This document shows positions 27,241 through 36,078 of a DNA stretch of 64,000 nt, piece by piece. The notes beneath the pieces are model-generated. The model made no database searches. It was not told the origin of the DNA and worked only from the letters and a program-made list of their open reading frames with translations. The stretch is taken from positions 744,001 to 808,000 of the forward strand of contig NZ_JAKLOY010000001.1 in the NCBI RefSeq assembly GCF_023652955.1. Direction: 5' to 3'. Within the stretch, counting starts at the first letter, position 1, and each line of letters opens with the position of its first letter. A program made the position numbers and the translations under genes. This DNA comes from Geomonas sp. Red32. GTDB taxonomy: Bacteria; Desulfobacterota; Desulfuromonadia; Geobacterales; Geobacteraceae.

Positions 27241-27738
27241 ATGGGAAAACAGTACACGCTGCAGGAGGCCCTGAAACTGGCCATCAAGACCGAGAAGGAG
27301 AGCATGGAGTTCTACCGCAAGGCTGCGGCCATCACGGAGGACGACCGTTCCAAAAAAGTTTTCACTCTCCTGGCCAACGAGGAGATCGGTCACCTGAAGG
27401 CCTTCTTCGACCACTACGTGGGCGGGGACCTCGGTGACTTGAACAGCTACCTCGATGCACCGGTCGAGGAGGTCTCGGCCATCCACCGGGCCCTCGAGGA
27501 GGTGCTGGCGGCCGACGTTCACGAGCAAAAGGCACTGGAGATCGCCCTGCAGGAGGAGAAAGCCACCATCGATCTCTACACCGTACTGGCCTCGGAAATG
27601 GCCGACCAGCACGTGAAGCAGGTTTTCGAGACGGTCATCCGCGAGACCCAGAAGCATCACGACCTGATCGAGGACGAGTACATGCGGGTTATGACGATGG
27701 TGAGCAGCTCGGACCAGGACATCTACGTGAGGGAATAA
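27241..27738 (+). CDS. Ferritin-like diiron protein (rubrerythrin type)
   Basis: 165 residues forming a four-helix bundle in two halves. Diiron ligands are visible as TEKESMEFYRK (Glu), NEEIGHLKAFFDH (ExxH), QEEKATIDLYTVLA (Glu) and ETQKHHDLIEDEY (ExxH-like). There is no rubredoxin CxxC tail, so it is a rubrerythrin-related ferritin-like protein without the Fe(SCys)4 domain. Likely roles are peroxide reduction or iron handling in an anaerobe. It has its own promoter and terminator, so it is monocistronic. Confidence 0.87.
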   Translation: MGKQYTLQEALKLAIKTEKESMEFYRKAAAITEDDRSKKVFTLLANEEIGHLKAFFDHYVGGDLGDLNSYLDAPVEEVSAIHRALEEVLAADVHEQKALEIALQEEKATIDLYTVLASEMADQHVKQVFETVIRETQKHHDLIEDEYMRVMTMVSSSDQDIYVRE

Positions 27739-27760
27739 AAGAGTCCGGCAGAAAATGGAA

Positions 27761-27796
27761 AAAGCCTCCGCACTTGCAAGTACGGAGGCTTTTTTT
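27761..27796 (+). terminator. Intrinsic terminator after the ferritin-like gene
   Basis: Arms AAAGCCTCCG / CGGAGGCTTT with an inner ACTTGCAAGT palindrome and seven or more Ts. Confidence 0.92.
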
Positions 27797-27811
27797 GTGC
27801 CGTCATTGGCG

Positions 27812-27851
27812 CCCCCTACCCTTCGAGGGGAGGGCCAGGGTGAGGATGGGG
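27812..27851. repeat. Family B palindrome with GTGAGGATGGGG tail
   Basis: CCCTACCC TTCGA GGGGAGGG followed by CCAGGGTGAGGATGGGG, nearly identical to 21961-22000. Confidence 0.8.
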
Positions 27852-27872
27852 TTCCCCATCAGAGCCCGGCCA

Positions 27873-28634
27873 CTAGGCGGCGTACTGCGAGTAGTAGCTC
27901 TTGACCTTGGCGAGGTAGAGCCTGGTCTCCTTCGGCAGCCGGTCGGTGCCGTGGCGGTCGACTCTGCCCGGCCCCCAGTTGTAGGCGGCCAGCGCCTCGT
28001 CGACGTTTCCGCCGTAGCGGCTCAGCAGATCCTTGAGAAAACGGGTGCCCGCCATGACGTTTTGCTCCGGATCGAAGGCATCGGTGACCCCGAGTCCCCT
28101 CGCGGTGGAGGGCATAAGCTGCATGAGCCCCTGGGCCCCGACCGGGGAAACGGCGCGGGGGTTGAAGTCGCTTTCGGCCTTGATGACCGCCTTGATGAGG
28201 CCGCCGTCCACCCCGTAACGCTGGGAGGCCTTCTGTATGATTCCATCCAGGCCGCCGGAGACCGGAGCGGCGGCGGATCCGCCGCCATCCCCTTCCAGGG
28301 CGTCGCCAACCTGCTGTCCGGTTCCCTGGGGTGTTCCCCAGGCGGCCACCGGGCTCTCCTTGGGAAGCTGTTCGAGGAAGCGGTCGAGAAGGCTCTGAAC
28401 ACCGGCGCTGACCGCGTTTCCCTGGCGGGAGTTATCGTCCCCGAGGTTCATGGCCGAGTTCAGCATCTTGAGGCGGAGGATTTCGGCGGCCGTGGCCGGA
28501 GAAACAGGCTCTCCCTTCCCGGTCCCCTCCAGCACCTGCTGGAAATGGGTCCCGGGCGTGGAGCCCTGGGGGGAGGTGGAATTCTTGGTGGGGGTCAAAC
28601 CCTGCTGCGCTGCCGCTACCGGGTCAATCGACAT
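27873..28634 (-). CDS. Lytic transglycosylase (SLT domain)
   Basis: 253 residues. The N-terminal 125 residues are low in hydrophobicity and Gly/Ser/Pro-rich, with no signal peptide. The C-terminal SLT domain (about 130-250) has the catalytic glutamate E154 in KAESDFNPRAVSPVGAQG, then GLMQLMPSTA and ALAAYNWGPGRVDR. Such enzymes cleave peptidoglycan with formation of anhydromuramic acid. The missing signal peptide suggests export by a dedicated machine, as with flagellar rod hydrolases. It starts 15 nt after the stop of the sigma-54 regulator, so it is in the same operon. Confidence 0.85.
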   Translation of the reverse strand: MSIDPVAAAQQGLTPTKNSTSPQGSTPGTHFQQVLEGTGKGEPVSPATAAEILRLKMLNSAMNLGDDNSRQGNAVSAGVQSLLDRFLEQLPKESPVAAWGTPQGTGQQVGDALEGDGGGSAAAPVSGGLDGIIQKASQRYGVDGGLIKAVIKAESDFNPRAVSPVGAQGLMQLMPSTARGLGVTDAFDPEQNVMAGTRFLKDLLSRYGGNVDEALAAYNWGPGRVDRHGTDRLPKETRLYLAKVKSYYSQYAA

Positions 28635-28649
28635 TGCGTGGTGCCTCTT

Positions 28650-30050
28650 TTACTGGTTGAGCACTCCGTCGTACACCAGTTTCTTTTTCTTCAACTTTTC
28701 GATCAGGGTGGTCCGCTTGAGATTGAGGAGCTCGGCGGCCTCCTTCTTATTCCCCCGGCTCTTTTGCAGGGCCTGGAGGATCAGCTTGTTCTCGAATTCT
28801 TCGACGGCGCTGTTCAGGCAGAAACCGTCGTCCGGAAGGGTGATCTCGTCGCTGCGGAGCACCGAGGCCGCCTTGCCGCTCCGGTACTTCTCGGGGAGAT
28901 CGCTGGCGGTGATGAGGCCGGAACCCTTGATGATCACCATCCGCTCGACCAGGTTCTCCAGCTCGCGGACGTTGCCGGGCCAGTCGTAGTGGGTCAGGAT
29001 TTCCATCACCTGACGGTCGAACCCCTGCACCTTGCTCTGCTTCCCCTTGTTGAAACGCTCCAGGAAGTGGTTGAGGAGGAGCGCGATGTCGGTCCCCCGC
29101 TCCCTCAAGGGGGGGAGGGTGATGGGGATCACGGAGAGCCGGTAGTAGAGATCCTCGCGGAAGCTCTTGGAGGAGACCATCTGCTCGAGGTTTTGGTTGG
29201 TCGCGGCGATGATCCTGACGTCGACCTTCTTGGACCGGGTGGCACCGACCGGTTCCACCTCGCGGTTTTGCAGCACCCGCAAAAGCTTGACCTGGAGGTT
29301 GGCCTTCATGTCCCCGATCTCGTCGAGGAAGAGGGTCCCCTTGTCGGCCATCTCGAAGCGCCCGATGCGGGTGGCGACCGCTCCGGTGAAGGAGCCCTTG
29401 ACGTGGCCGAAGAGCTCGCTCTCCAGGAGCTCGTCCGGGATGGCGGCGCAGTTGACGGCCACGAAGTTCTTTTCCAGCCGGGTGGAGAGGTCGTGGATGG
29501 CGCGGGCCACCAGCTCCTTCCCGGTCCCGGATTCACCCTGGATCAGCACGGTGGAGTCGGAGCCGGCCACTTTCTCGACCATCTCGAAGAGAGAGAGCAT
29601 CTTCTCGCTCTCCCCGATGATGTTGTTGAGCAGCGCACGGTTCTTGATGCACGGTTTGGACCGAAAACTCTTGCTCTGCAGCGCCTGGTGCTCAAGCCCG
29701 CGTTTTACGTGGGTTTCCAGTTCCTCGAGGTTGAACGGCTTCTCCAGGTAGAAGAAGGCGCCGGCCTTCAAAAGATTGGCGGTCATCTCGAAATTGGCGA
29801 AGGCGCTGTAGGCGATGGTGACGATATCGGGGCGGATCGACTTCAGCTGCTTGATGAACTCCAGGCCGTTCACGCGGGGCATCATGATGTCGGTTATCAC
29901 CATCTGCACGTCGTGAAGATCCACCTTCTGCAGGGCGTCCTGCCCGTCGAAGGCCTGAAAAACCTGGTAACCCTTGTAGCTTAAAAAGGCGGCAACGAAG
30001 TCTCTGGTTTTCTTGTCGTCATCCGCAATGAGTATCTTGGGTGATTCCAT
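28650..30050 (-). CDS. NtrC-family sigma-54-dependent response regulator
   Basis: 466 residues; ATG at 30050 with GGGGAG. The receiver domain has phosphoacceptor D54 (VITDIMMPRVNG) and K104. The AAA+ domain has Walker A GESGTGKE (172-179), the sigma-54 contact loop as GSFTGA (219-224) instead of GAFTGA, and Walker B GTLFLDEIGD (238-247). A C-terminal Fis-type HTH (KKEAAELLNLKRTTLIEKL) binds enhancers. No partner kinase is adjacent. It could act on sigma-54-type promoters such as the one at 15974, but nothing here proves that link. Confidence 0.93.
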   Translation of the reverse strand: MESPKILIADDDKKTRDFVAAFLSYKGYQVFQAFDGQDALQKVDLHDVQMVITDIMMPRVNGLEFIKQLKSIRPDIVTIAYSAFANFEMTANLLKAGAFFYLEKPFNLEELETHVKRGLEHQALQSKSFRSKPCIKNRALLNNIIGESEKMLSLFEMVEKVAGSDSTVLIQGESGTGKELVARAIHDLSTRLEKNFVAVNCAAIPDELLESELFGHVKGSFTGAVATRIGRFEMADKGTLFLDEIGDMKANLQVKLLRVLQNREVEPVGATRSKKVDVRIIAATNQNLEQMVSSKSFREDLYYRLSVIPITLPPLRERGTDIALLLNHFLERFNKGKQSKVQGFDRQVMEILTHYDWPGNVRELENLVERMVIIKGSGLITASDLPEKYRSGKAASVLRSDEITLPDDGFCLNSAVEEFENKLILQALQKSRGNKKEAAELLNLKRTTLIEKLKKKKLVYDGVLNQ

Positions 30051-30388
30051 TGTCTCCCCGATTTCCACTAAAGTTGCCGGTTCCTGCACCGATAAAAAAA
30101 CCGTATCGCTCGGAAACTATAGCTTCATTATCCCTGCATGTCAATAAAATGACTTGACGGAATCCGGCGGTCAAATTCTTTTCCTTTAACATTAATATTC
30201 GTCAATTTTTTGTCCCGGGTGGGCGGTCTCCCCTCCCCCCTCCGGACCGGCTCCCGCAGGGGGGCCCCGGCTGCCTATTCACAGCAAAAAAATCATTTAA
30301 CCTTTGGACGATAGCGCCGATTAGACATTGAAGAGAGCCCAGCCCGGAGTCCCGCCAGGGGCCGCCACGAGCACACGGAGGAGCAGAC
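30051..30388. other. Divergent intergenic region, sigma-54 regulator / che operon
   Basis: 338 nt. It holds a candidate FliA-type promoter at 30298-30323 and GC-rich sequence near 30230-30270 (CCCGCAGGGGGGCCCC). No gene was recognised. Confidence 0.45.
30298..30323 (+). promoter_or_regulatory. Candidate sigma-28 (FliA) promoter of the che operon
   Basis: -35-like TAACCTTT (consensus TAAAGTTT), a 10-nt spacer, then -10-like GCCGATTA (consensus GCCGATAA). The spacer is one base short of the usual 11. Confidence 0.45.
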
Positions 30389-30886
30389 ATGCAGACGACC
30401 GCACTCAAGCTGAAAAGCGAGGAAGCCGGGGGGGAACTGATCCAGCTGGTCAGTTTCAACCTGGAGAAGGAAGAATACGGCATCAACGTGCTGATGGTGC
30501 GCGAGATCATCCGTATGCTCAACATCACGAGGGTCCCCAACACTCCCCACTATGTGGAGGGGGTCATCAACCTGCGCGGCAAGGTCATCCCGATCATTTC
30601 GCTCCGCAAGAAGTTCGACCTCATGGAGGCCGAATACGACAAGCGGACCCGTATCATGGTGATGGAGGTGGTCGGCGAGATGATGGGCTTCATCGTGGAC
30701 GAGGTCTCCGAGGTGATCAGGATCTCCGACAAGGAGATCCAGCCTCCTCCGCCGGTGGTCTCGGGCGGCATCGAACAGGAATGCATGGCCGGGGTCATCA
30801 ACCAGGCCGAGCGCCTCTTGGTGCTTCTCGACCTGGAGAAGATGTTCACCGCCGACGAGAGAAGGTTCTTCAGCACCGTTTCGTAA
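30389..30886 (+). CDS. cheW: Chemotaxis coupling protein CheW
   Basis: 165 residues, a single CheW domain: LIQLVSFNLEKEEYGINVLMVREIIR at the start, then HYVEGVINLRGKVIPIISLRKKF and the MVMEV...GFIVDEVSEV strand pair. CheW links receptors to CheA. ATG is preceded by GGAGGAG. It is the first gene of the cheW-cheA-cheR-HDOD-cheB operon. The receptors and CheY are not in this window. Confidence 0.94.
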   Translation: MQTTALKLKSEEAGGELIQLVSFNLEKEEYGINVLMVREIIRMLNITRVPNTPHYVEGVINLRGKVIPIISLRKKFDLMEAEYDKRTRIMVMEVVGEMMGFIVDEVSEVIRISDKEIQPPPPVVSGGIEQECMAGVINQAERLLVLLDLEKMFTADERRFFSTVS

Positions 30887-30928
30887 ACCGCAAAGGGGTG
30901 TGGACTCCCCTTTCTCTGGAGCATTGAC

Positions 30929-32794
30929 ATGGCTATAGACTGCGAGGATCAGGAACTATTAGAAGGTTTCCTGGCAGAAACCACCGAGCTTTTGGAAAAG
31001 CTGGATGACGACCTGATCACCCTGGAGAAGAGCCCCGACGATTCCGAGCTGATGAACCGGATCTTCCGCTCGATCCACACGGTGAAGGGGGCCTCCAGCT
31101 TCCTCGGGTTCGATTTCCTGGTCAAGGTGACCCACAAGACCGAGGACGTCCTCAACCGGCTCAGGAAGGTCGAGCTCTCCCTGAACTCGGAGATCATGGA
31201 CGTGGTCCTCGAGGCGGTCGACCTGGTGAAGACCCTGGTGGCCGACATCAAGGACGGCGAGATCGTCGAGCGGGACATCGAAACGGTGATCAGCAAGCTG
31301 ATCCCCTACCTTTCGGAAGGGGCCGGCGAAGCGTCGGTACTCTCTCCGGCCGCGTCCGCTACCAGGAAAGAGCCCGCCCCGGCCCCGGCGGCCGAGGCTC
31401 CGGTCACCCAGGAAGCCGCTCTCAAGGAGGCAGCCGAGGCGCTCGAGGAGGCGGCCGCGGCCGCCCAGGAACCCGCCGCGGCCAAGGAAGAGCCCGCCAA
31501 AGCGGCGCCCCCGCCACAGCCGAAAGCGGCCGCCGCCTCCAAGGAGCCCCCGAAACAGCCAGCCGCCGCCAAGGGGGACGAACTGGCCGACAACACCACC
31601 GTCCGGGTGGACGTGAAAAGGCTCGACGACCTGATGAACCAGGTGGGCGAGCTGGTGCTCGAGCGTAACCGGATGATCCAGCTGCACAGCGATTTCCAGG
31701 CCGGCCTGGACATCTCCGGCTTCACCGACGACTTCGGCAAGCTCTCCAAGCGCCTCAACTTCGTGACCAGCGAGCTCCAGATGCAGGTCCTGAAGATGAG
31801 GATGCTGCCGGTCGAGAAGGTCTTCAAGAAGTTCCCCCGCATCGTCAGAAACCTCGCGCGCGACCTCGGCAAGGAAGTCGACCTCCAGGTCTTCGGCGAG
31901 GAGACCGAGCTCGACCGCTCGGTGGTCGACGAGATCGGGGATCCCTTGATTCACCTGATCCGCAACGCGCTCGACCACGGCCTCGAGACCCCGGACGAGC
32001 GGCTGGCCGCCGGCAAGGGGCGGGTCGGGACCGTCGTTCTCTCGGCGGCCCACGAGGGGAACCAGATCGTCATCAGCATCAAGGACGACGGCCGCGGGAT
32101 CGACCCTGAGCGGGTCTCCAAAAAGGCCCTCGACAAGGGGCTCGTGACCGAGGACCAGCTCGCCTCCATGGGGCAGCGCGAGATCCTCGAACTGATCTTC
32201 CTCCCCGGCTTCTCCACCAAGGAGCAGACCACCGACCTTTCCGGCCGCGGTGTCGGGATGGACGTGGTAAGGACCAATATCAGGAAACTCAACGGTATCA
32301 TCGAGATCAAGAACGACCTGGGGCACGGGAGCGAGTTCATCCTGAAGCTGCCGCTCACCCTGGCCATCATCCAGTCGCTGCTGGTCGAGGTCGAGAAGGA
32401 GATCTATTCGATTCCTCTCTCGTCGGTCATCGAGACCCTCCGGGTTTCCACCCGCGACTTCCACATGGTCGGCGGCCAGGAGGTCTTGAAGCTCAGGGAT
32501 TCCGTGCTTCCGCTCTTGAGACTCCAGCAGACCTTCGACTGCGCCCACGCAGGCGAAGACCGGGAAACCTGCTACGTGGTCATCGTCGGGGTGGCGGAGA
32601 AACGGGTCGGCCTGGTGGTCTCCCGCCTGCTCGGCCAGCAGGAGGTGGCCATCAAGTCGCTCGGCAAATTCCTGGCCAACCTCCCCGGCATCGGCGGATC
32701 CACCATCATGGGAGACGGCAGAGTGGCGCTCATTGTAGACCCGATGGGGCTAATCGGAGGCGGAGAGTCCGCCGGCGTGAGGAAATCGGCCTGA
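30929..32794 (+). CDS. cheA: Chemotaxis histidine kinase CheA
   Basis: 621 residues. P1/Hpt spans about 1-105 with phosphoacceptor H50 (SIHTVKGASSFLG). An Ala/Pro/Glu-rich linker (about 135-215) replaces a clear P2 CheY-binding domain. P3 dimerisation contains VDVKRLDDLMNQVGELVLERN. The P4 kinase domain contains HLIRNALDHGLE, DDGRGID, FLPGFST and GRGVGMDVV. P5 is CheW-like. It phosphorylates CheY and CheB. The apparent lack of P2 is shared by many CheA proteins of this group, but is judged by eye only. Confidence 0.95.
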   Translation: MAIDCEDQELLEGFLAETTELLEKLDDDLITLEKSPDDSELMNRIFRSIHTVKGASSFLGFDFLVKVTHKTEDVLNRLRKVELSLNSEIMDVVLEAVDLVKTLVADIKDGEIVERDIETVISKLIPYLSEGAGEASVLSPAASATRKEPAPAPAAEAPVTQEAALKEAAEALEEAAAAAQEPAAAKEEPAKAAPPPQPKAAAASKEPPKQPAAAKGDELADNTTVRVDVKRLDDLMNQVGELVLERNRMIQLHSDFQAGLDISGFTDDFGKLSKRLNFVTSELQMQVLKMRMLPVEKVFKKFPRIVRNLARDLGKEVDLQVFGEETELDRSVVDEIGDPLIHLIRNALDHGLETPDERLAAGKGRVGTVVLSAAHEGNQIVISIKDDGRGIDPERVSKKALDKGLVTEDQLASMGQREILELIFLPGFSTKEQTTDLSGRGVGMDVVRTNIRKLNGIIEIKNDLGHGSEFILKLPLTLAIIQSLLVEVEKEIYSIPLSSVIETLRVSTRDFHMVGGQEVLKLRDSVLPLLRLQQTFDCAHAGEDRETCYVVIVGVAEKRVGLVVSRLLGQQEVAIKSLGKFLANLPGIGGSTIMGDGRVALIVDPMGLIGGGESAGVRKSA

Positions 32795-32804
32795 GGGGAT
32801 GATA

Positions 32805-33677
32805 ATGGCACTTGAGACCAAACCCATCGACGTGAAAGCGGCCCTGAAGATATCCGACAAGGATTTCGAGCAGCTCAGGGACTATATATATAACGTCTGC
32901 GGGATCTACTTTCACAGCAGCAAGAAATACTTCCTCGAAAGCAGACTGGCCCGCAGGCTGGAAGCGACCGGGTGCAAGAGCCACGGCGATTACTACCAGT
33001 ACGTCCGCGCCGGCATGACCGGCAGCACCGAACTGAAGAAACTGCTCGACGAGATCACCACCAACGAGACCTGCTTCTTCAGGAACATGCCGCAGCTCGG
33101 CGCCCTGGAGAACAAGTTCCTTCCCGAGATCGTGGCGGCCAAGTCCAAGATCGGCTTCCGCAAGCTCCGCATCTGGAGCGCCGGCTCCTCCTCCGGCGAA
33201 GAAGCCTACACCATGGCGATGATCCTGCTCGAGAAGCGCAACGCTCTTTTGAAGGACTGGATCATCGAGATCGTCGGTACCGACATCAACGAGACGGTGA
33301 TCGCCCAGGCCAAGGAAGGGGTCTACGGCAGCTACTCGGTACGCAACACCCCGGACTACTACCTCAAGAAGTATTTCAAGGAGGAGAGCCCGGGAAGGTT
33401 CGTGCTTTCGCCGGAGGTCAAGAAGCTCGCCAGCTTCAACCACCTGAACCTCTACGACGACAACAAGATGCTTTTCATGAAGAGCTTCGACTTCATTTTC
33501 TGCGCGAACGTCCTGATCTACTTCGACACCGCCTCCAAAAGCAAAGTCGTTCAGCACTTCTACAACAACCTGCAGCCGTACGGGTATTTCTTCGTCGGCC
33601 AGTCTGAATCGCTCCACGGGGTGAATGACAAGTTCAAAACCGTGCACTTCCCGGGCGGGTTCACCTACAACAAGTGA
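32805..33677 (+). CDS. cheR: Chemotaxis protein methyltransferase CheR
   Basis: 290 residues. The all-alpha N-terminal domain (SDKDFEQLRDYIYNVCGIYF...SRLARRLEATG) precedes the SAM-dependent domain with ITTNETCFFRN, IWSAGSSSGEEAYTMAM (SAM-binding glycine motif), IVGTDINETVI and FDFIFCANVLIYFD. It methylates receptor glutamates. I preferred the ATG at 32805, 6 nt after the GAGGGG site, over the ATG at 32799, which touches the site. Confidence 0.94.
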   Translation: MALETKPIDVKAALKISDKDFEQLRDYIYNVCGIYFHSSKKYFLESRLARRLEATGCKSHGDYYQYVRAGMTGSTELKKLLDEITTNETCFFRNMPQLGALENKFLPEIVAAKSKIGFRKLRIWSAGSSSGEEAYTMAMILLEKRNALLKDWIIEIVGTDINETVIAQAKEGVYGSYSVRNTPDYYLKKYFKEESPGRFVLSPEVKKLASFNHLNLYDDNKMLFMKSFDFIFCANVLIYFDTASKSKVVQHFYNNLQPYGYFFVGQSESLHGVNDKFKTVHFPGGFTYNK

Positions 33678-33687
33678 GGATGATGGT

Positions 33688-34587
33688 ATGGAAAAGGCAG
33701 CCATGATGCAGACGGCTCAGGAGATGGTGGAAAGCTTCGTTGATCTCCCCACCATACCGCAGGTTGCTACCAGGGTCATCGAGCTACTTGACCGCCCCGG
33801 CGTCGAGCTCGACGAGGTGGCGGATATGATACTGGCCGACCAGGTGCTGGCGGCTCGTGTCATCAAGATGGTAAACTCGCCGCTTTACAAGCCGGCCCAC
33901 GAGATAAAGTCCGTCAAGCGGGCCCTCATCTACCTCGGGTTCCGCCATATCCGCGAGCTGGCCTTCACCTGTTCCTTCGTGGACGTCTTCGAAGGGCGCG
34001 ACGGCATCCTCGACATCAAGAGCTTCTGGGAACACTCCTTCGGCGTCGGGGTGGTCTCCAAGATCATCGCCCAGCGGGTCCGCTATCCGGACACCGAGAA
34101 GGCCTACCTGGTCGGGATCGTCCACGACATCGGCGAGGTATTCCTGAGCTACTACCGCCAGGACGCCTTCCGGGCCCTTTTGGACTCGACCCACGGCCAC
34201 CCCTTCCGGCTGGTGGAGAAGGAGATCGAGTTTTTGGGGACCTCCCACAACGAGGTGGGGCTCTGCATCGCACAGAAGTGGAACTTCCCTGCCGATTACT
34301 GCGAGGTGATCGCCCTGCACCATGCCCCGGAGGACGCCACCCTGGACCCCACCCTCTGCGCGATCGTCAACCTGGCCGACCTCTTCTGCTGCGTCCGTCA
34401 GCTCGACTACGGCGGGAAATCGTGGGTAACCTTCAACCTCGCCGAGGAAAAAGCCTGGTCGATCCTCAAGTCCTACGCGCCTCACCTGGCCGACCTCGAC
34501 GTGGAACGTTTCTGCTACGAACTGGACGACCGCGTTCCCGAGATCGAGGACATGGTCAGGTCCATTTTCCAGGGGATAGGAGCCTGA
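33688..34587 (+). CDS. HDOD domain protein
   Basis: 299 residues. The HDOD domain starts near residue 14 (LPTIPQVATRVIELLDRP) and contains VIKMVNSPLYKPAHEIKSVKRALIYLG and the HD-like VGIVHDIGEVFL. These relatives of HD phosphohydrolases often act as signalling adaptors without catalytic activity. Here a VHDIG motif and H-x-P (LHHAPED) remain. It sits between cheR and cheB in a tight operon, so a role in chemotaxis or related signalling is likely. The start at 33688 has GAGG about 8 nt upstream. Confidence 0.88.
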   Translation: MEKAAMMQTAQEMVESFVDLPTIPQVATRVIELLDRPGVELDEVADMILADQVLAARVIKMVNSPLYKPAHEIKSVKRALIYLGFRHIRELAFTCSFVDVFEGRDGILDIKSFWEHSFGVGVVSKIIAQRVRYPDTEKAYLVGIVHDIGEVFLSYYRQDAFRALLDSTHGHPFRLVEKEIEFLGTSHNEVGLCIAQKWNFPADYCEVIALHHAPEDATLDPTLCAIVNLADLFCCVRQLDYGGKSWVTFNLAEEKAWSILKSYAPHLADLDVERFCYELDDRVPEIEDMVRSIFQGIGA

Positions 34588-34593
34588 CCAGCC

Positions 34594-35664
34594 ATGTATC
34601 CGGCACAGCAAGCCAAACTAAGGGTGCTTATCGTTGACGACTCCTCGTTTATGAGGATGGCCATCCGCGGGATCCTGTCGCGCGCTCCCAAGGTGGAGAT
34701 CGTCGGGATCGCCGCCGACGGCGTCGAGGGGGTGGAGAAGGCCCTGGCGCTGAAGCCGGACCTGATCACCATGGATGTGGAGATGCCCCGCCTGGACGGT
34801 ATCGGGGCGCTCAAGCAGATCATGGCCAAACAGCCGACCCGGGTGCTGATGGTTTCCACCCTCACCTGCGAAGGGGCCAAGGCCACTTTCGAGGCGCTCG
34901 ATGCCGGCGCGATCGATTACGTTCCCAAGAACGTCACCGACAGCAAGGATGCCCAGTCGGTCTTCCAGCAGGCACTGCTCGCCAAGGTGGCGGAGGCTTC
35001 GCTGGCCCCGCTGCCGATGAGGGCGGGGATGGCCCCGCGCATCGTGCGCCCGCAGCAGGTGGTCCGCCCCTCCCACTTCACCCACCGCAAGATCTCCTAC
35101 GTCGGCATCGGCGCCTCCACCGGCGGGCCGGTCGCGCTCCAGGAGGTTCTCTCCCGGGTACCCGTCAACTTCCCCCACGGCATCGTGGTCGCCATCCACA
35201 TGCCGAAGGCCTTCACCGGCCCCTATGCCGACCGCCTCAACGCCAAATGCTCGCTCTCCATCAAGGAAGCCAAGGACGGCGACATCGTGAAGGGTGGCCA
35301 GGTGCTGATCGCCCCGGGCGGGGTCCACACCTCGCTGGTCAAACAGGGGAGCAACATCGTGGTGAAGACCTTCCCGACCTCCGAGTTCCCGCAGTACATC
35401 TACATCCCGTCCGTCGACCAGATGCTGACGAGCCTCTGCGACGCGAGCGGCGGCGCGATGCTCGGGGTGATCCTGACCGGGATGGGTAACGACGGGTTCA
35501 AGGGGATGCAGCACCTGAAGGGGAAAGGGGGGGTTACCCTGGTGCAGAACGAGGCGACCTCGACCATCTACGGGATGCCGCGCGCCTGCATCGAAGGGAA
35601 GGTGGCGGACGTCGTCCTGCCGCTGGACCAGATCGGGTTCGAGATCGGGAAGATCGGGAGCTGA
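34594..35664 (+). CDS. cheB: Protein-glutamate methylesterase CheB
   Basis: 356 residues. The N-terminal receiver has D15/D16, phosphoacceptor D61 (ITMDVEMPRLDG), T89 and K112. The C-terminal methylesterase domain has the catalytic triad S165 (GIGASTGGP), H192 (AIHMPKAFT) and D290 (LTGMGNDG). It removes receptor methyl groups set by CheR. It is last in the che operon and followed by a strong terminator. Confidence 0.96.
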   Translation: MYPAQQAKLRVLIVDDSSFMRMAIRGILSRAPKVEIVGIAADGVEGVEKALALKPDLITMDVEMPRLDGIGALKQIMAKQPTRVLMVSTLTCEGAKATFEALDAGAIDYVPKNVTDSKDAQSVFQQALLAKVAEASLAPLPMRAGMAPRIVRPQQVVRPSHFTHRKISYVGIGASTGGPVALQEVLSRVPVNFPHGIVVAIHMPKAFTGPYADRLNAKCSLSIKEAKDGDIVKGGQVLIAPGGVHTSLVKQGSNIVVKTFPTSEFPQYIYIPSVDQMLTSLCDASGGAMLGVILTGMGNDGFKGMQHLKGKGGVTLVQNEATSTIYGMPRACIEGKVADVVLPLDQIGFEIGKIGS

Positions 35665-35697
35665 CGCCGGAGCGGCGTCATTTAAGCGTCAAATTCA

Positions 35698-35727
35698 AAA
35701 GGGGAAGGCCGAGTGGCCTTCCCCTTT
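35698..35727 (+). terminator. Terminator after cheB
   Basis: A 13-bp perfect stem (AAAGGGGAAGGCC / GGCCTTCCCCTTT) with a GAGT loop, ending in TTT. A smaller hairpin (GACGCC / GGCGTC, 35663-35679) overlaps the cheB stop codon. Confidence 0.88.
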
Positions 35728-35781
35728 CTGTTTGCGTTCCGGCTAGCAGGCCGCATCCCCGCCCCCCTTTCCCCAGAACTT

Positions 35782-36078
35782 TTACCGGCTCCCTTCCAGG
35801 TAGAGCCCTTCCTCGGTCGCTTTCACGCGGCAGCGCGAGTACCCTTGCCTTTTCAGCCGGAAGAGGACGAGCGGTCCCGCGACCTCCATGCAGCCGGGGA
35901 ATAGAACCCGGAAATTCCCCTCGTCGTCCAGCAGGGGATCCATGGTCTTACCGAAGGTGGCAGGACAGATGACGGAGACCCCATCCCTGCGCCGGTTCAT
36001 GACAACCGGGTCCCGCTTGGAAGGGAGGAGCGCCCGGAACATCAACTGCAGGGTAGGCATGAGGCTTGGCCTGATCAT
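35782..36078 (-). CDS. Small protein of unknown function
   Basis: 98 residues, moderately basic, no signal peptide or membrane helix. ATG is in an ATGA overlap with the EamA transporter stop and has a strong GAGGAGGAAGC ribosome site, which supports a real gene. A strand-rich pattern (GNFRVLFPGCMEVAGPLVLFRLKRQGYSRCRVKA, given here as a description of residues about 49-83) is visible, but no family is recognised. A much longer in-frame extension lies inside the transporter gene and is rejected. Confidence 0.6.
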   Translation of the reverse strand: MIRPSLMPTLQLMFRALLPSKRDPVVMNRRRDGVSVICPATFGKTMDPLLDDEGNFRVLFPGCMEVAGPLVLFRLKRQGYSRCRVKATEEGLYLEGSR

